DNA of 64,000 bases from Gp6-AA40 sp035496255 (GTDB taxonomy: Bacteria; Acidobacteriota; Vicinamibacteria; Vicinamibacterales; UBA2999). The number at the start of each line of letters is the position of its first letter. Position 1 is the stretch's first letter. The stretch is taken from contig DATJEU010000033.1 in the NCBI GenBank assembly GCA_035496255.1, positions 1 through 64,000 of the forward strand, in the 5' to 3' direction. The translations under genes and the position numbers were made by a program. Below the pieces are notes generated by a model. It was given only the letters and a program-made list of their open reading frames with translations. It was not told the DNA's origin and searched no databases. Of this stretch, positions 8,239-17,049 are shown in pieces.

Positions 8239-9248
8239 ATGCCCAACGTTCTCGTGACCGGAGGCGCCGGTTTCATCGGCAACAACTTCGTCCGCTACGC
8301 GCTGCCGACCCACCCGGACTGGCACGTCACAACTCTCGACAAGCTGACGTATGCCGGGCGGCGCGAAAACCTCCACGACGTCATCGACAACCCGCGCCAC
8401 ACGTTCGTGCACGGCGACATTGCCGACGCCGCGGTGAGTACGCCGCTGGTCGAACAGTCGACGTATGTCGTGCACTTCGCCGCCGAAACGCACGTCGATC
8501 GCTCAATCATGGCAGCCGGCGATTTCATCAGGACCGACGTCGAGGGGACGTTCGTGCTGCTCGAAGCGGCGCGTCGGGCCAAGCGCCTCCGGCGGTTCGT
8601 CCAGATCTCGACCGACGAGGTGTACGGCAGCGTCTCGACGGGCGCGAGCAAGGAAACCGACGAACTGAAGCCGCGCAACCCGTACGCCGCCAGCAAGGCC
8701 GGAGCCGATCGCCTGGCCTACAGCTACTGGGCCACCTATGAGCTGCCGGTGATCATCACGCGCGCGTCCAATAACTACGGCCCATATCAGTTCCCGGAGA
8801 AGGTCATTCCACTTTCGTGACCAACGCAATCGACGACCGGCCGGTCCCGTTATACGGAGACGGCAAGAACGTGCGCGACTGGTTACACGTGGTCGATCAC
8901 TGCCGCGCGGTGGACACGCTGCTCGAGACTGGCGCGAGCGGTGAGGTTTACAACGTCGGCGGCGGCAACGATATTGAGAACATTGACCTCACCCGCCGGA
9001 TTCTCGGTGCCCTCGACAAACCGCCATCGCTGATCAAACCGGTCGCCGACCGCCAGGGGCACGATCGCAGGTATTGCCTCGATACCACCAAGCTCCGGCG
9101 CCTCGGATGGACGCCGCAAGTGGACTTCGAGCAAGGCCTGCGTGACACGGTGGACTGGTATCGTCGCAACGAGTGGTGGTGGCGTCCGATCAAGGAGCAG
9201 GACGCCGCGTTCAAGGCGTATTACGCTGGGCAGTACGAGCAGCGATAG
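8239..9248 (+). pseudogene. rfbB: dTDP-glucose 4,6-dehydratase, split by a one-base frameshift
   Basis: The two adjoining frames (8239-8820 and 8817-9248) together make a full-length RfbB of the extended short-chain dehydrogenase family, which converts dTDP-glucose to the 4-keto-6-deoxy sugar. The first part has TGGAGFIGNNFVRY (NAD binding), the STDEVYG motif and the YAASKAG catalytic Tyr/Lys. It ends in YQFPEKVIPLS and a stop. The second part resumes as FVTNAIDDRPVPLYGDG, the expected continuation. Reading shifts by -1 at 8812-8816, so one base is missing next to a T run. This is either a sequencing error or a genuine inactivating mutation. Confidence 0.88.
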
Positions 9249-9277
9249 TGTGCTGGCTTCTCGGTTCTCGCTTCTCC

Positions 9278-9357
9278 GTTCGTGTTCACGTTCGATCTTT
9301 GAATCGAACACTGGTGCACGGGCCTGCGAAAATCAAGAACCGAACATGAACACGAAC
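9278..9357. repeat. Nested imperfect inverted repeat between rfbB and the Rmd-like gene
   Basis: The outer arms are gttcgtgttcacgttcg (9278-9294) and cgaacatgaacacgaac (9341-9357), which pair at 16 of 17 positions. Inside, gttcgat (9290-9296) pairs with atcgaac (9303-9309). Flanking stretches (cggttctcgcttct and atcaagaaccg) may extend the stem. The 131-bp gap holds no gene and the element sits directly after the rfbB stop. Confidence 0.55.
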
Positions 9358-9379
9358 TGCGCACGCAGAACGTAGAAAA

Positions 9380-10324
9380 GTGAACGGTCCTGTTCTCATC
9401 ACCGGCGCCTCTGGCTTCGCCGGGAGTCATCTCCTCGATCTGCTGGCCGGCCGCTGCGAGCTGGCGGCCTGGTCGCGATCCGAGCCCGCGGCGGACCGGA
9501 TCGCACTTGCGCGCTGGCAGCAAGTGGACCTGCGCAGTCCACAGCAGATCCGCGCGGCCGTGCAGGAGCTGCGCCCCTCGGCGGTGTATCACCTCGCCGG
9601 CATTCCGCACGTGGCCGAGTCGTTCTCCGACACGGCGGCGCCGCTGGCGAGCAACGTGCTCGGCAGCCATCACCTGTTCGATGCGCTTCGCCGCGCGAGT
9701 GTCGGCTGCCGGGTCGTGCTCGCCGGCTCGGCGCTGATCTACCGCGGGTCCGACCGGCCGATTGCCGAAGACGCTCCGATTGCGCCGGAGAGTCCCTATG
9801 CCGTGAGCAAGCTGGCCCAGGAACAACTGGGACTGCGTGCGCTGCGGGAAGACGGCGTCGATGTGATCCTGACGCGGCCTTTCAATCACATCGGGCCACG
9901 GCAGAAGCCCTCGTTCATGGCGCCGAGCGTCGCCCGCCAGATTGCCCGGATCGAGCGCGGCGGCAGCGAGCCGCTGTTGCGGGTGGGGAACCTCAACGCC
10001 GTCCGCGATCTCACCGACGTACGCGACATCGTCCGGGCCTACGAGGCGCTGATGCGCGCCGGTACGCCGGGAACGATCTACAACATCGCGTCAGGACAGG
10101 GCCGGCAGGTGAGGGAGGTGATCGACGCGCTGGTATCGCGATCGTCCGCGCCGATTCGCATCGACATCGATTCCGCGCGCCTGCGGCCCAACGATGTACC
10201 GATGCTTGTCGGCGATGCGACTCGGCTGCGTGAAGCAACGGGATGGATGCCGGAGATCCCGTTCGATCGGATGATCGACGATCTGCTCGCGTACTGGCGA
10301 GGCGCGGCCGGAGGTCCGGTCTGA
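9380..10324 (+). CDS. NAD(P)-dependent sugar epimerase/reductase, GDP-4-dehydro-6-deoxy-D-mannose reductase-like
   Basis: The 314-residue protein is an extended short-chain dehydrogenase: ITGASGFAGSHL at the N-terminus binds NAD(P), and SPYAVSK supplies the catalytic Tyr and Lys. The segment RPFNHIGPRQKPSF and the later NAVRDLTDVRDIVRAY are typical of Rmd, which makes GDP-D-rhamnose from the 4-keto intermediate. The start is GTG at 9380. Together with the rfbB remnant upstream it points to nucleotide-sugar synthesis for surface polysaccharide. GDP-mannose 4,6-dehydratase itself is not in the window, so the substrate is inferred. Confidence 0.75.
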   Translation: MNGPVLITGASGFAGSHLLDLLAGRCELAAWSRSEPAADRIALARWQQVDLRSPQQIRAAVQELRPSAVYHLAGIPHVAESFSDTAAPLASNVLGSHHLFDALRRASVGCRVVLAGSALIYRGSDRPIAEDAPIAPESPYAVSKLAQEQLGLRALREDGVDVILTRPFNHIGPRQKPSFMAPSVARQIARIERGGSEPLLRVGNLNAVRDLTDVRDIVRAYEALMRAGTPGTIYNIASGQGRQVREVIDALVSRSSAPIRIDIDSARLRPNDVPMLVGDATRLREATGWMPEIPFDRMIDDLLAYWRGAAGGPV

Positions 10325-10355
10325 AGATCCCGCCCGACGACCGACTCCTGACCAA

Positions 10356-11711
10356 TCACGCCATCCTTACCCAGCGGACCAGCGTTGCGAAGTCGGGCGG
10401 CTTGCCGAACATCAGCAGACCCACCTTGAAGACCTTCGCGGCAAACCAGATCGCGGCCGCAACACCGGCGAGGCCGACGAGGATCGAGAGCACGATCTGC
10501 CAGACCGGCGGCGGCGCAATCGATGTGGCTCGCATCAGCATCGCGTACGTGTTCATCGGCGGAATGAAACTGATCACCGTCGCGAAGGTCGAGTTCGGGT
10601 TCCGCAGAATCGGGGCCGCGAGCACCCAGGGGATGATGATCATGAAGGTGATTGGCGTCATCAACTGCTGCGCCTCGCGCATCTCATTCACCGCCGCGCC
10701 AATGGCAGCCATCAGTGCGCCGACGGTCATGTACCCGATCACGTAAAAAATCACCAGATAGACGATGAGGATCGGCTGAATGATGCCGAGCATCGCGAGC
10801 GACGACAGCAGCAACAAGCCGAGCGCGATGTAAAGCGCCAGCGTCAGCGCGCTCACCGCAAGCTGACCGAGGATCTTCCCGGCCATCAGTTCCAGCGGTG
10901 AAATTGCCGACAACAGCACCTCAACGACGCGGCTCGATTTTTCCTCGACGGTCGACGTCATCAGGCCTTGGCCGCCCACCATCACGCCTACGAACATCAG
11001 CGCGATGAAGACGAACGGCAATGCCTGTGACAGGCCGGGATCGGTGGTCTGCTCACCGGCGCCGGTCAGCGTCATCGATCGCGGGCGTGACACCCGCGTC
11101 ACCGCGTCGAGACGCGACCGGTCAAGGTGACTGTCAGCGGTACGGCTGGAGATGAGCGCCTCGCGGACACCGTCGTACAGGCTGTTTTCCACGCGCGGAT
11201 CGAGGCGCGGTGCGACCCAGAGCCTGTAACCGCCAAACCCGCCCTCGGCATGGACGGCGTTCGGATCGATCTCGATGACTGCGAGACGCGGCAGGCCGGA
11301 TCGCGGAGCGATCAGCCACCGCTTCGCAGCACTCTCGTCCGGCATCGTGACGAGATGAAAGACTGGTGCGTCCTGGCGAGCCAGCGCGAGTGCCTGTTGC
11401 GATGTGACGTTGGCCAGGCCCGCGTCGCGAATGGCGGGCGGCAGGTTGCCCGCGACTTCGTCAGCGCGCCGCAACCCTACAGCTTCGGGTTGCAGCGCCG
11501 CAGCAAGCGGCGTTGCAATCATGCCGGTCGGATCGACCAGCGCGACTTCACCCTCGACCGGCTTCTGTCGCTGCCTCATCATCTTCGGCACCACGGTGGC
11601 GCCGATGGCGAGCATCGCCGGCACCAGCAGCAAGCCGACCAGAAACCCTTTGGTTGTCACCGTGGCGAGGAACTCGCGCCGCGCTACCTGCAGAATCTTG
11701 GTTGTATTCAT
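10356..11711 (-). CDS. ABC transporter permease, NatB-like (ABC-2 family)
   Basis: The 451-residue membrane protein starts with a cytoplasmic segment and a first helix (GFLVGLLLVPAMLAIGATVV), then a ~170-residue outer-face domain (~50-220). At least five helices in the C-terminal half include VEEKSSRVVEVLLSAISPLELMAGK, the hallmark of NatB/ABC-2 exporters. Its start codon overlaps the stop of the ATP-binding gene by four bases (ATGA), so the two subunits are translationally coupled. NatAB of Bacillus exports sodium; the substrate here is unknown. Confidence 0.85.
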   Translation of the reverse strand: MNTTKILQVARREFLATVTTKGFLVGLLLVPAMLAIGATVVPKMMRQRQKPVEGEVALVDPTGMIATPLAAALQPEAVGLRRADEVAGNLPPAIRDAGLANVTSQQALALARQDAPVFHLVTMPDESAAKRWLIAPRSGLPRLAVIEIDPNAVHAEGGFGGYRLWVAPRLDPRVENSLYDGVREALISSRTADSHLDRSRLDAVTRVSRPRSMTLTGAGEQTTDPGLSQALPFVFIALMFVGVMVGGQGLMTSTVEEKSSRVVEVLLSAISPLELMAGKILGQLAVSALTLALYIALGLLLLSSLAMLGIIQPILIVYLVIFYVIGYMTVGALMAAIGAAVNEMREAQQLMTPITFMIIIPWVLAAPILRNPNSTFATVISFIPPMNTYAMLMRATSIAPPPVWQIVLSILVGLAGVAAAIWFAAKVFKVGLLMFGKPPDFATLVRWVRMA

Positions 11712-12643
11712 ACGGTGACCGCTCCGCTGCCCTGGTTGGTCGGGTCGACGAGACGAATGAACACGTCTTCCAGGCGCAGACGGGCCAGTTCGATCCGTGC
11801 GGTGGGAATAACGGCGGTGATGGCGGCGATCGCGGCTGCCGGGTCGGTACCAGGTGCCAGCGCGACCCTCATCTGCCCTTCATTGGAAGAGACGTCGTCT
11901 ACCCCCGGCAGCGTGCGCAGCGACTTCGTGTCAGCCTGCGGATCGAGCGGCTCGAACAACAGCGATCGCACATCGAACTTGCGCCTGATCGCCGCCACCG
12001 ACTCGTCGAGGACTTTGCGGCCGCGATGAATCATGACGACGGTGTCGCACAGGTCCTCCGCGTGCGACATCACGTGCGTCGAAAACAGAATCGTCGCGCC
12101 GCGCTGATGTTCCTCCAGCACCAACTGCCGCAGCAGTCGCGTGCTCACCGGATCCAGGCCGCTGAACGGCTCGTCGAGAATCAGCAGGTCCGGGCGGTGC
12201 AGCGTGGACGCGAGGAACTGCACCTTCTGCTGCATTCCTCTCGACAGTTCCTCGCATCGCTTGCCCGCCGATGCGGTCAGTTCAAGCCGCTCGAGCGACT
12301 TCAGCAACCAGGGACGCGCCTGCGACTCCGGCACGGCTTTCAGCCCCGCCATATAGACGAGGAAGTCGATCACCTTCATCTTGCGGTAAACGCCCCGCTC
12401 TTCGGGCAGATAGCCGATGCGATCCTTCGCCGCGAGCGCCGACGCGTGGCCGAGCACCGATACCTGTCCGGAATCCGGGAACAGGATCGACATCAGGATT
12501 CGGATCGTCGTCGTCTTACCGGCGCCGTTCGGGCCGATCACGCCGCAGAGTGCGCCTCTCGGGATGCGCAGATCGAGTTGATCGACCGCGCGCTGACTGC
12601 CGAACGTCTTGGTGACGCCGGCCAGCATGACTGCGGGGTCCAT
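11708..12643 (-). CDS. ABC transporter ATP-binding protein, NatA-like
   Basis: The nucleotide-binding domain has Walker A GPNGAGKTT, a Q-loop near GYLPEERG, the signature LSRGMQQK and Walker B DLLILDEPFSGLDP followed by the H-loop FSTHVMSHAE. An ~80-residue C-terminal extension follows, as in NatA and CcmA-type exporters. It pairs with the permease gene that overlaps its stop. The 311-residue length is normal. The gene is divergent from the radical SAM gene. Confidence 0.87.
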   Translation of the reverse strand: MDPAVMLAGVTKTFGSQRAVDQLDLRIPRGALCGVIGPNGAGKTTTIRILMSILFPDSGQVSVLGHASALAAKDRIGYLPEERGVYRKMKVIDFLVYMAGLKAVPESQARPWLLKSLERLELTASAGKRCEELSRGMQQKVQFLASTLHRPDLLILDEPFSGLDPVSTRLLRQLVLEEHQRGATILFSTHVMSHAEDLCDTVVMIHRGRKVLDESVAAIRRKFDVRSLLFEPLDPQADTKSLRTLPGVDDVSSNEGQMRVALAPGTDPAAAIAAITAVIPTARIELARLRLEDVFIRLVDPTNQGSGAVTV

Positions 12644-12780
12644 GAATGCCCTTCCGGCCTGCGCCGGGATCCGCGAAGTCGTCGTGGCCCGTGCAGCCTA
12701 GCCTCGAATTACGAAAAGAGCGTGAACCGGTTTCATCGAGGCTTGACTGGCGAACATACGGCGAATACGATGCGATCCCT

Positions 12781-13812
12781 ATGGAAATCGCGCCGCTATT
12801 GTTCGACCTCGGTCACCAGACGCCGACGACGCGACAAGTGGCGGATCTCGTCAGAGCCGGCGGCCCCGACGCGCTGACAGAGGCGATGCGGAGAGCCGAC
12901 GCTGCCCGGTATCAGGAAGTGCGTTGCCGCTCCGCGCTGAATTCCGTCAAGGGTATGCCCTTCCACTGGACGCTCAATCCTTATCGCGGGTGCACGCACG
13001 CCTGCCACTACTGTTACGCGCGCCGCTACCACACGCAGTTCGAGCTTGGCGCCGACGACGAGTTCGCGTCGGTGATTTTCGTGAAGACCAACCTGGTCGA
13101 GGTGCTACGGCGTGAACTGCAGAAGCCGTCGTGGACGGGTGAGTACGTCGCGATCGGCACGGCAACCGACTGCTATCAGCCGATCGAGGGTCATTACAAA
13201 CTTACGCGACACGCGCTCGAAACGCTGGCCGAATTCCGGAACCCTGCCGGCATCATCACCAAGGGACCGATGGTGGTCCGCGACAAGGACGTGATTACAG
13301 ACCTCTCCGCACACGCCGGCTGCACTGTCTACATCAGCGTGCCGTGCGTTGACGAAGATGTGTGGCGAGCGCTGGAACCAGGCACGGCGCCGCCGATGCA
13401 GCGGCTTCGCGCCGTCAGGGAATTGCACGACGCCGGCATCCGTGTCGGCGTGCTGATGAACCCGATCGTTCCGGGGATCTCGTCAAAACGCTCGCTGATC
13501 GAGCGGACGATGAAAGCGATCGCCGACCACGGCGCGGCCTTCGTCGGGTGCAACGTGATGTTCCTGGAAGGCGGGACCCGCGATCACTTTCTACAGTGGC
13601 TTTCGTCCGAATTTCCGCACCTGATGGACGGGTATCGCCAATTGTACGCGCGCAAGTACGCGCCCGCGGCGTATCGTGCGGAAGTGTTCAGCGTGTTCGA
13701 GGAGATGCGACAGCAGTTCGGGATGTCGTCGCGCGAAAAGCCGACGCGCGCGGAAGCAGAATTCAACATGCAGACGGCCGACAGGTCATTGTTCGACCTG
13801 CCGCCCGTCTGA
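12781..13812 (+). CDS. Radical SAM protein (Rv2578c/SplB-like family)
   Basis: The motif CTHACHYCYARRYH at residues 71-84 supplies the three cysteines (71, 75, 78) of the [4Fe-4S] cluster that cleaves S-adenosylmethionine. YVAIGTATDCYQPIEG and ITKGPMVVRD are conserved in the SplB/Rv2578c group, whose substrates are mostly unknown. The frame is open back to an ATG at 12646, but that start would leave only two bases to the divergent ABC gene. The extra 45 residues look unconserved, so I prefer the ATG at 12781 (MEIAPLLFDLGH). A DNA-repair role like spore photoproduct lyase is possible but unproven. Confidence 0.8.
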   Translation: MEIAPLLFDLGHQTPTTRQVADLVRAGGPDALTEAMRRADAARYQEVRCRSALNSVKGMPFHWTLNPYRGCTHACHYCYARRYHTQFELGADDEFASVIFVKTNLVEVLRRELQKPSWTGEYVAIGTATDCYQPIEGHYKLTRHALETLAEFRNPAGIITKGPMVVRDKDVITDLSAHAGCTVYISVPCVDEDVWRALEPGTAPPMQRLRAVRELHDAGIRVGVLMNPIVPGISSKRSLIERTMKAIADHGAAFVGCNVMFLEGGTRDHFLQWLSSEFPHLMDGYRQLYARKYAPAAYRAEVFSVFEEMRQQFGMSSREKPTRAEAEFNMQTADRSLFDLPPV

Positions 13813-13832
13813 CTTCTGCATTCTGAAGCTCG

Positions 13833-16133
13833 CTAAACAGCGATGGCGTCCGGGTCCGCTGATGCAACCAGCCGCGGCCCCACCGCTTCGATCACCAACT
13901 GGTCGTCGTTGTTGAGGGTCGCGCGGAAACTGTTGGCTTCCTTCCAGTGCTGGCTGAGCGGCAGCTTGATCTTGTCGTCGATCGCCCGCTTCAGGAAGCG
14001 CGCGCCATACGCCAGGCTGTAGCCATCGCTCACCAGCTTCTCGAGCGCCGCCGGCTCGATCGTCACGGTCTTGCCCCATCGCTTCAGCGTCGCCGTGACC
14101 TTGTCGATGTACTTCAGCGCGATATCGCGGACTTCGTCATGGGTGAGCGGCTGGAACAGCACCACTTGATCGATGCGATTGCGGAACTCCGGCGGGAACC
14201 GCCGCTCCAGCTCGCGGTTGATGTCGCCCTGCACCTGGTCCACCGGCACGGCACCGGAACGGAAACCGAGCGGGTTCTGCAGCTTGCGGAAATGCTCCGA
14301 CCCGGCATTCGACGTCATGATGACGATCGCGTCCGAGAGATATACGCGCTTGCCGCGACCGTCGGTGATCCAGCCTTCGTCGAACGCCTGCAGAAATAGA
14401 TTCAGCAGGCTCGGATTCGCCTTCTCGATCTCGTCGAGCAATACGACGGTGCACGGGTTGTCCTTCAGTTGATTCGTCAGGATGCCGCCCCGTTCGCTGC
14501 CGACGATGCCACGCGGCATGCCGATCAACTTGTCCACCGAGACGCCGCCGTCCTGGTATTCGGACATGTCGATGCGAATCATCTTCTTCTCGTCGCCAAA
14601 CAGGAACTCCGCGACCGCCTTGGCCAGCTCGGTCTTGCCGACACCGGTCGGCCCGAGGAACAGCAGCACCCCATCCGGACGATCGAAGCCATCCTTCAGC
14701 GGGCCCTTGTTCAACACGAGCCGGTGCGCCAGTGCCTGCACCGCTTTCTTCTGACCGACGACACGGTTGCCGAGGCGGTTTTCAATCTCCTTGAAGCGAT
14801 CGCCGACGTCGCGGAACACCATGTCCTTCGGAATCTGCGCCGCGTGCGAGATCACTTCGACGACATCGGAGCTGCGAACCTCCCAACGGCGATCGATTTC
14901 GGCGCGTACGGCAGCCGTGTCGAGCCAGCCGATCACCTTGTCCGGCAGGTGCAGATGCCGCTGATAGCGCGGCGACATCTCCAGCGCCGTCTCGATGGCA
15001 TCGTCGAGCAGACGCACGGAGTAGTTGCGTTCGAGCCGCGGCCGCAGGTTGAACAGAATGCGCCGCGTCTCTTCGACGCTCGGCTCGGCCACATGGACCG
15101 TGCGGAAACGGCGCGCCAGCGCCTCGTCTTCCTGGATGTATTCCTTGTACTCGCTGAGCGTGGTGGCGCCGATCATCCGGACTTCGCCGCGCGCGAGGAC
15201 CGACTTGAATACGTTGGCCGCATCGGACGGCGCACCGAGCGCTGAACCGGCGCCGACCATCGTATGCGCCTCATCGACGAACAGGATCAGGTTCGGCCGC
15301 TCCTTGATCTCGCGGATGACGTTCTGGATCCGGTCCTCGAACATGCCGCGCAGCATGGTCCCGGCCACCATCGTGTTCATCTGCAGGTTGATCACCTGAC
15401 AATCGCGCAGCCGAACGGGCACGGTGTCCGGCTCGAACTCCAGGCGACGCGCGAGCCCTTCGACGATCGCCGTCTTGCCGACACCGGGCTCGCCGATCAG
15501 CATCACGGAGTTGGACCGCTCGCGATGGCAGAGGATCTCCAGTACCTGCTGAATCTCGTCGTCGCGGCCGTAGACCGGCGCGATCTTGTCCTGGCGCGCG
15601 AGCAGATTGAGGTTGGTGGCGAAGTGCTTGAGGAACGGCGGCAGCTCGAACCGTTTGCGCAGGCGCTCCTCGCGCAGTTCGTTGTCCCTCATCCTGGTGG
15701 CGATTCGCGACACGAGGACCTCCGGCTCGACGCCATGATGGCGAATGATGGAAACAGGCACCCCCTGGCTTTCCTCGAAGATCGCCGAGAACAGATCCGA
15801 CGACTCGATGGTCTGGCGCCCCAGGCGGCTCGCCTGGTGGAACGCAAGCTTGAATACCAGCTTGGTGGCCGGGGCGACGCGAAGCTCGCGCCCGGAAAAG
15901 GTCGGTAACACCTGGAGATGCTCTTCGAGCGCCTGCAGGATCTCGTGTGGGTTCAGTTCGAGGTCGCGCATCACCTGAGAAAAGGTGTCCCACTCGACCT
16001 GAGCGAACGCCAGGAAGATGTGTTCATTGGTGAGCAGCGCATGATCGCGTCGTCGCGATTCTTCGATCGCCCGGTCGACCACACGCTGGGCTGATTCGCC
16101 AATCTTGCTTTGTGCGATGTCGAAGTCGTCCAC
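13833..16133 (-). CDS. ATP-dependent Clp protease ATP-binding subunit, ClpA-like
   Basis: This Hsp100 unfoldase has a Clp N domain (residues ~1-145), then two AAA+ modules: D1 with GEPGVGKT and LFVDEAHT, and D2 with GPTGVGKT and VVLLDEIEKA. No middle coiled coil separates them, so it is ClpA-like rather than ClpB. The loop NPLGFRSG in D2 sits where ClpA and ClpC carry the tripeptide that docks ClpP. I start at a GTG at 16133 (MDDFDIAQSKIGE), preceded by aggagg 10 bases upstream. The longer open frame to 16334 adds 67 residues unlike any Clp N-terminus. No clpS or clpP is adjacent. Confidence 0.87.
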   Translation of the reverse strand: MDDFDIAQSKIGESAQRVVDRAIEESRRRDHALLTNEHIFLAFAQVEWDTFSQVMRDLELNPHEILQALEEHLQVLPTFSGRELRVAPATKLVFKLAFHQASRLGRQTIESSDLFSAIFEESQGVPVSIIRHHGVEPEVLVSRIATRMRDNELREERLRKRFELPPFLKHFATNLNLLARQDKIAPVYGRDDEIQQVLEILCHRERSNSVMLIGEPGVGKTAIVEGLARRLEFEPDTVPVRLRDCQVINLQMNTMVAGTMLRGMFEDRIQNVIREIKERPNLILFVDEAHTMVGAGSALGAPSDAANVFKSVLARGEVRMIGATTLSEYKEYIQEDEALARRFRTVHVAEPSVEETRRILFNLRPRLERNYSVRLLDDAIETALEMSPRYQRHLHLPDKVIGWLDTAAVRAEIDRRWEVRSSDVVEVISHAAQIPKDMVFRDVGDRFKEIENRLGNRVVGQKKAVQALAHRLVLNKGPLKDGFDRPDGVLLFLGPTGVGKTELAKAVAEFLFGDEKKMIRIDMSEYQDGGVSVDKLIGMPRGIVGSERGGILTNQLKDNPCTVVLLDEIEKANPSLLNLFLQAFDEGWITDGRGKRVYLSDAIVIMTSNAGSEHFRKLQNPLGFRSGAVPVDQVQGDINRELERRFPPEFRNRIDQVVLFQPLTHDEVRDIALKYIDKVTATLKRWGKTVTIEPAALEKLVSDGYSLAYGARFLKRAIDDKIKLPLSQHWKEANSFRATLNNDDQLVIEAVGPRLVASADPDAIAV

Positions 16134-16337
16134 GGAACCGCCGCCTCCTATTGACCCGGGTCCCTCGGGACGTCTCGAGCCTCTGCTTCTGAGACAGCAA
16201 AGACCGCGCCCTTTGGGGTCAGCCGGATATGAAGTGAGACGCCGGTCGCGCAACCTGCGATGCTGGCAGTGCTTACAGACCACCGATCGATGACCGCGGC
16301 CCGACGTTCGCAGGCAAGGTCGAGGTGGCGGCACTTC

Positions 16338-16343
16338 TATAAT
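16338..16343 (+). promoter_or_regulatory. Candidate -10 box (TATAAT)
   Basis: An exact TATAAT hexamer lies ten bases before the start codon of the secreted protein at 16353. No convincing -35 box is visible at the usual 17-bp spacing, and transcription from here would give a nearly leaderless message. Chance occurrence in this G+C-rich DNA is less likely than elsewhere but not excluded. Confidence 0.3.
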
Positions 16344-16352
16344 GGGGACATC

Positions 16353-16946
16353 ATGGGTCGCCTCTTACTCGCTCTCGTACTCTCCGGATTGTTCGTCCCG
16401 GCGGCCAGAGGACAGACGCCGCAGCCGTTCCCACGGCCCGGCGGCACGTCACAACCGCAGCCTCCGGCGACTCAGGCACCACCACCGGCAACACGGCCGG
16501 CACCAACGGCAGCTCCTCCGCCAGCCACACCGCCGCGCACCGCAGCAATGGTGCCGTCCCCTAATGACCCGAGTGCGCCCGCAGCCGCGACGCTCGGGGT
16601 TCCTGTGTACCCGGCGGCGCAGTTCATCGCATCCTATGACGCCGGCCGCGGGCAGCGGTACTACCTGTACGGCAGCACGGCCAGTTACATGGAGCTGGTG
16701 AACTACTACCGGACGCAATTGAAGGACAAGGGCGACGAGGTCTTCGACCAGCCCCCCACCCACATGTTCCAGGTCGGCCGCTATCGCGAGGAAACGATGG
16801 CCTTCCCGCCCGGCGTCACGATCAAGGATTGGATGTGGGGCGGCTCGCAGGGGTATCCGAACCCGAAGCTCGGAGCCCAGCCCGCGCACTTTCCGTCGAT
16901 CATCATGATCGTTCCGGCGCCGCCCGCCGCAGCACCCGCGCGCTGA
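16353..16946 (+). CDS. Secreted protein with Pro/Ala-rich linker, unknown function
   Basis: A signal peptide (MGRLLLALVLSGLFVPAARG) is followed by ~55 residues of Pro, Ala and Thr, then a compact domain of about 115 residues containing QRYYLYGSTASYMELVNYYR and EETMAFPPGVTIKDW. I do not recognise the domain with certainty; it may bind a surface ligand. The start at 16353 is chosen because the signal peptide begins there. A perfect TATAAT hexamer lies ten bases upstream. The gene faces the convergent TonB receptor gene. Confidence 0.7.
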   Translation: MGRLLLALVLSGLFVPAARGQTPQPFPRPGGTSQPQPPATQAPPPATRPAPTAAPPPATPPRTAAMVPSPNDPSAPAAATLGVPVYPAAQFIASYDAGRGQRYYLYGSTASYMELVNYYRTQLKDKGDEVFDQPPTHMFQVGRYREETMAFPPGVTIKDWMWGGSQGYPNPKLGAQPAHFPSIIMIVPAPPAAAPAR

Positions 16947-17006
16947 CCGGCGGCCACGACCCTTAAGTAGAATCTGCGCGGTGCCGCGCTGAGACTGGCA
17001 GTGTGA

Positions 17007-17026
17007 GGCCGACCCGAAGGCCGGCC
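17007..17026. repeat. REP-like hairpin, copy A (GGCCGACC-CGAA-GGCCGGCC)
   Basis: An 8-bp stem with one mismatch and a CGAA loop lies between the convergent secreted-protein and TonB-receptor genes. It resembles hairpins at 40114-40135 and 44903-44920: same stem length class, a xGAA-type loop and position after gene ends. It may act as a transcript end or as a dispersed repetitive element. Confidence 0.5.
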
Positions 17027-17049
17027 CCTGCGACACGACTACACACGCA

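Noticed and set aside
8809..8820. Programmed frameshift as an explanation for split rfbB
   Set aside because: The site (cca ctt tcg tga) lacks a canonical slippery heptamer and stimulatory structure, and rfbB is not known to use recoding.
12646..12780. N-terminal extension of the radical SAM protein
   Set aside because: It would start two bases from the divergent ABC gene, lacks a ribosome site and resembles no family sequence; kept only as an alternative.
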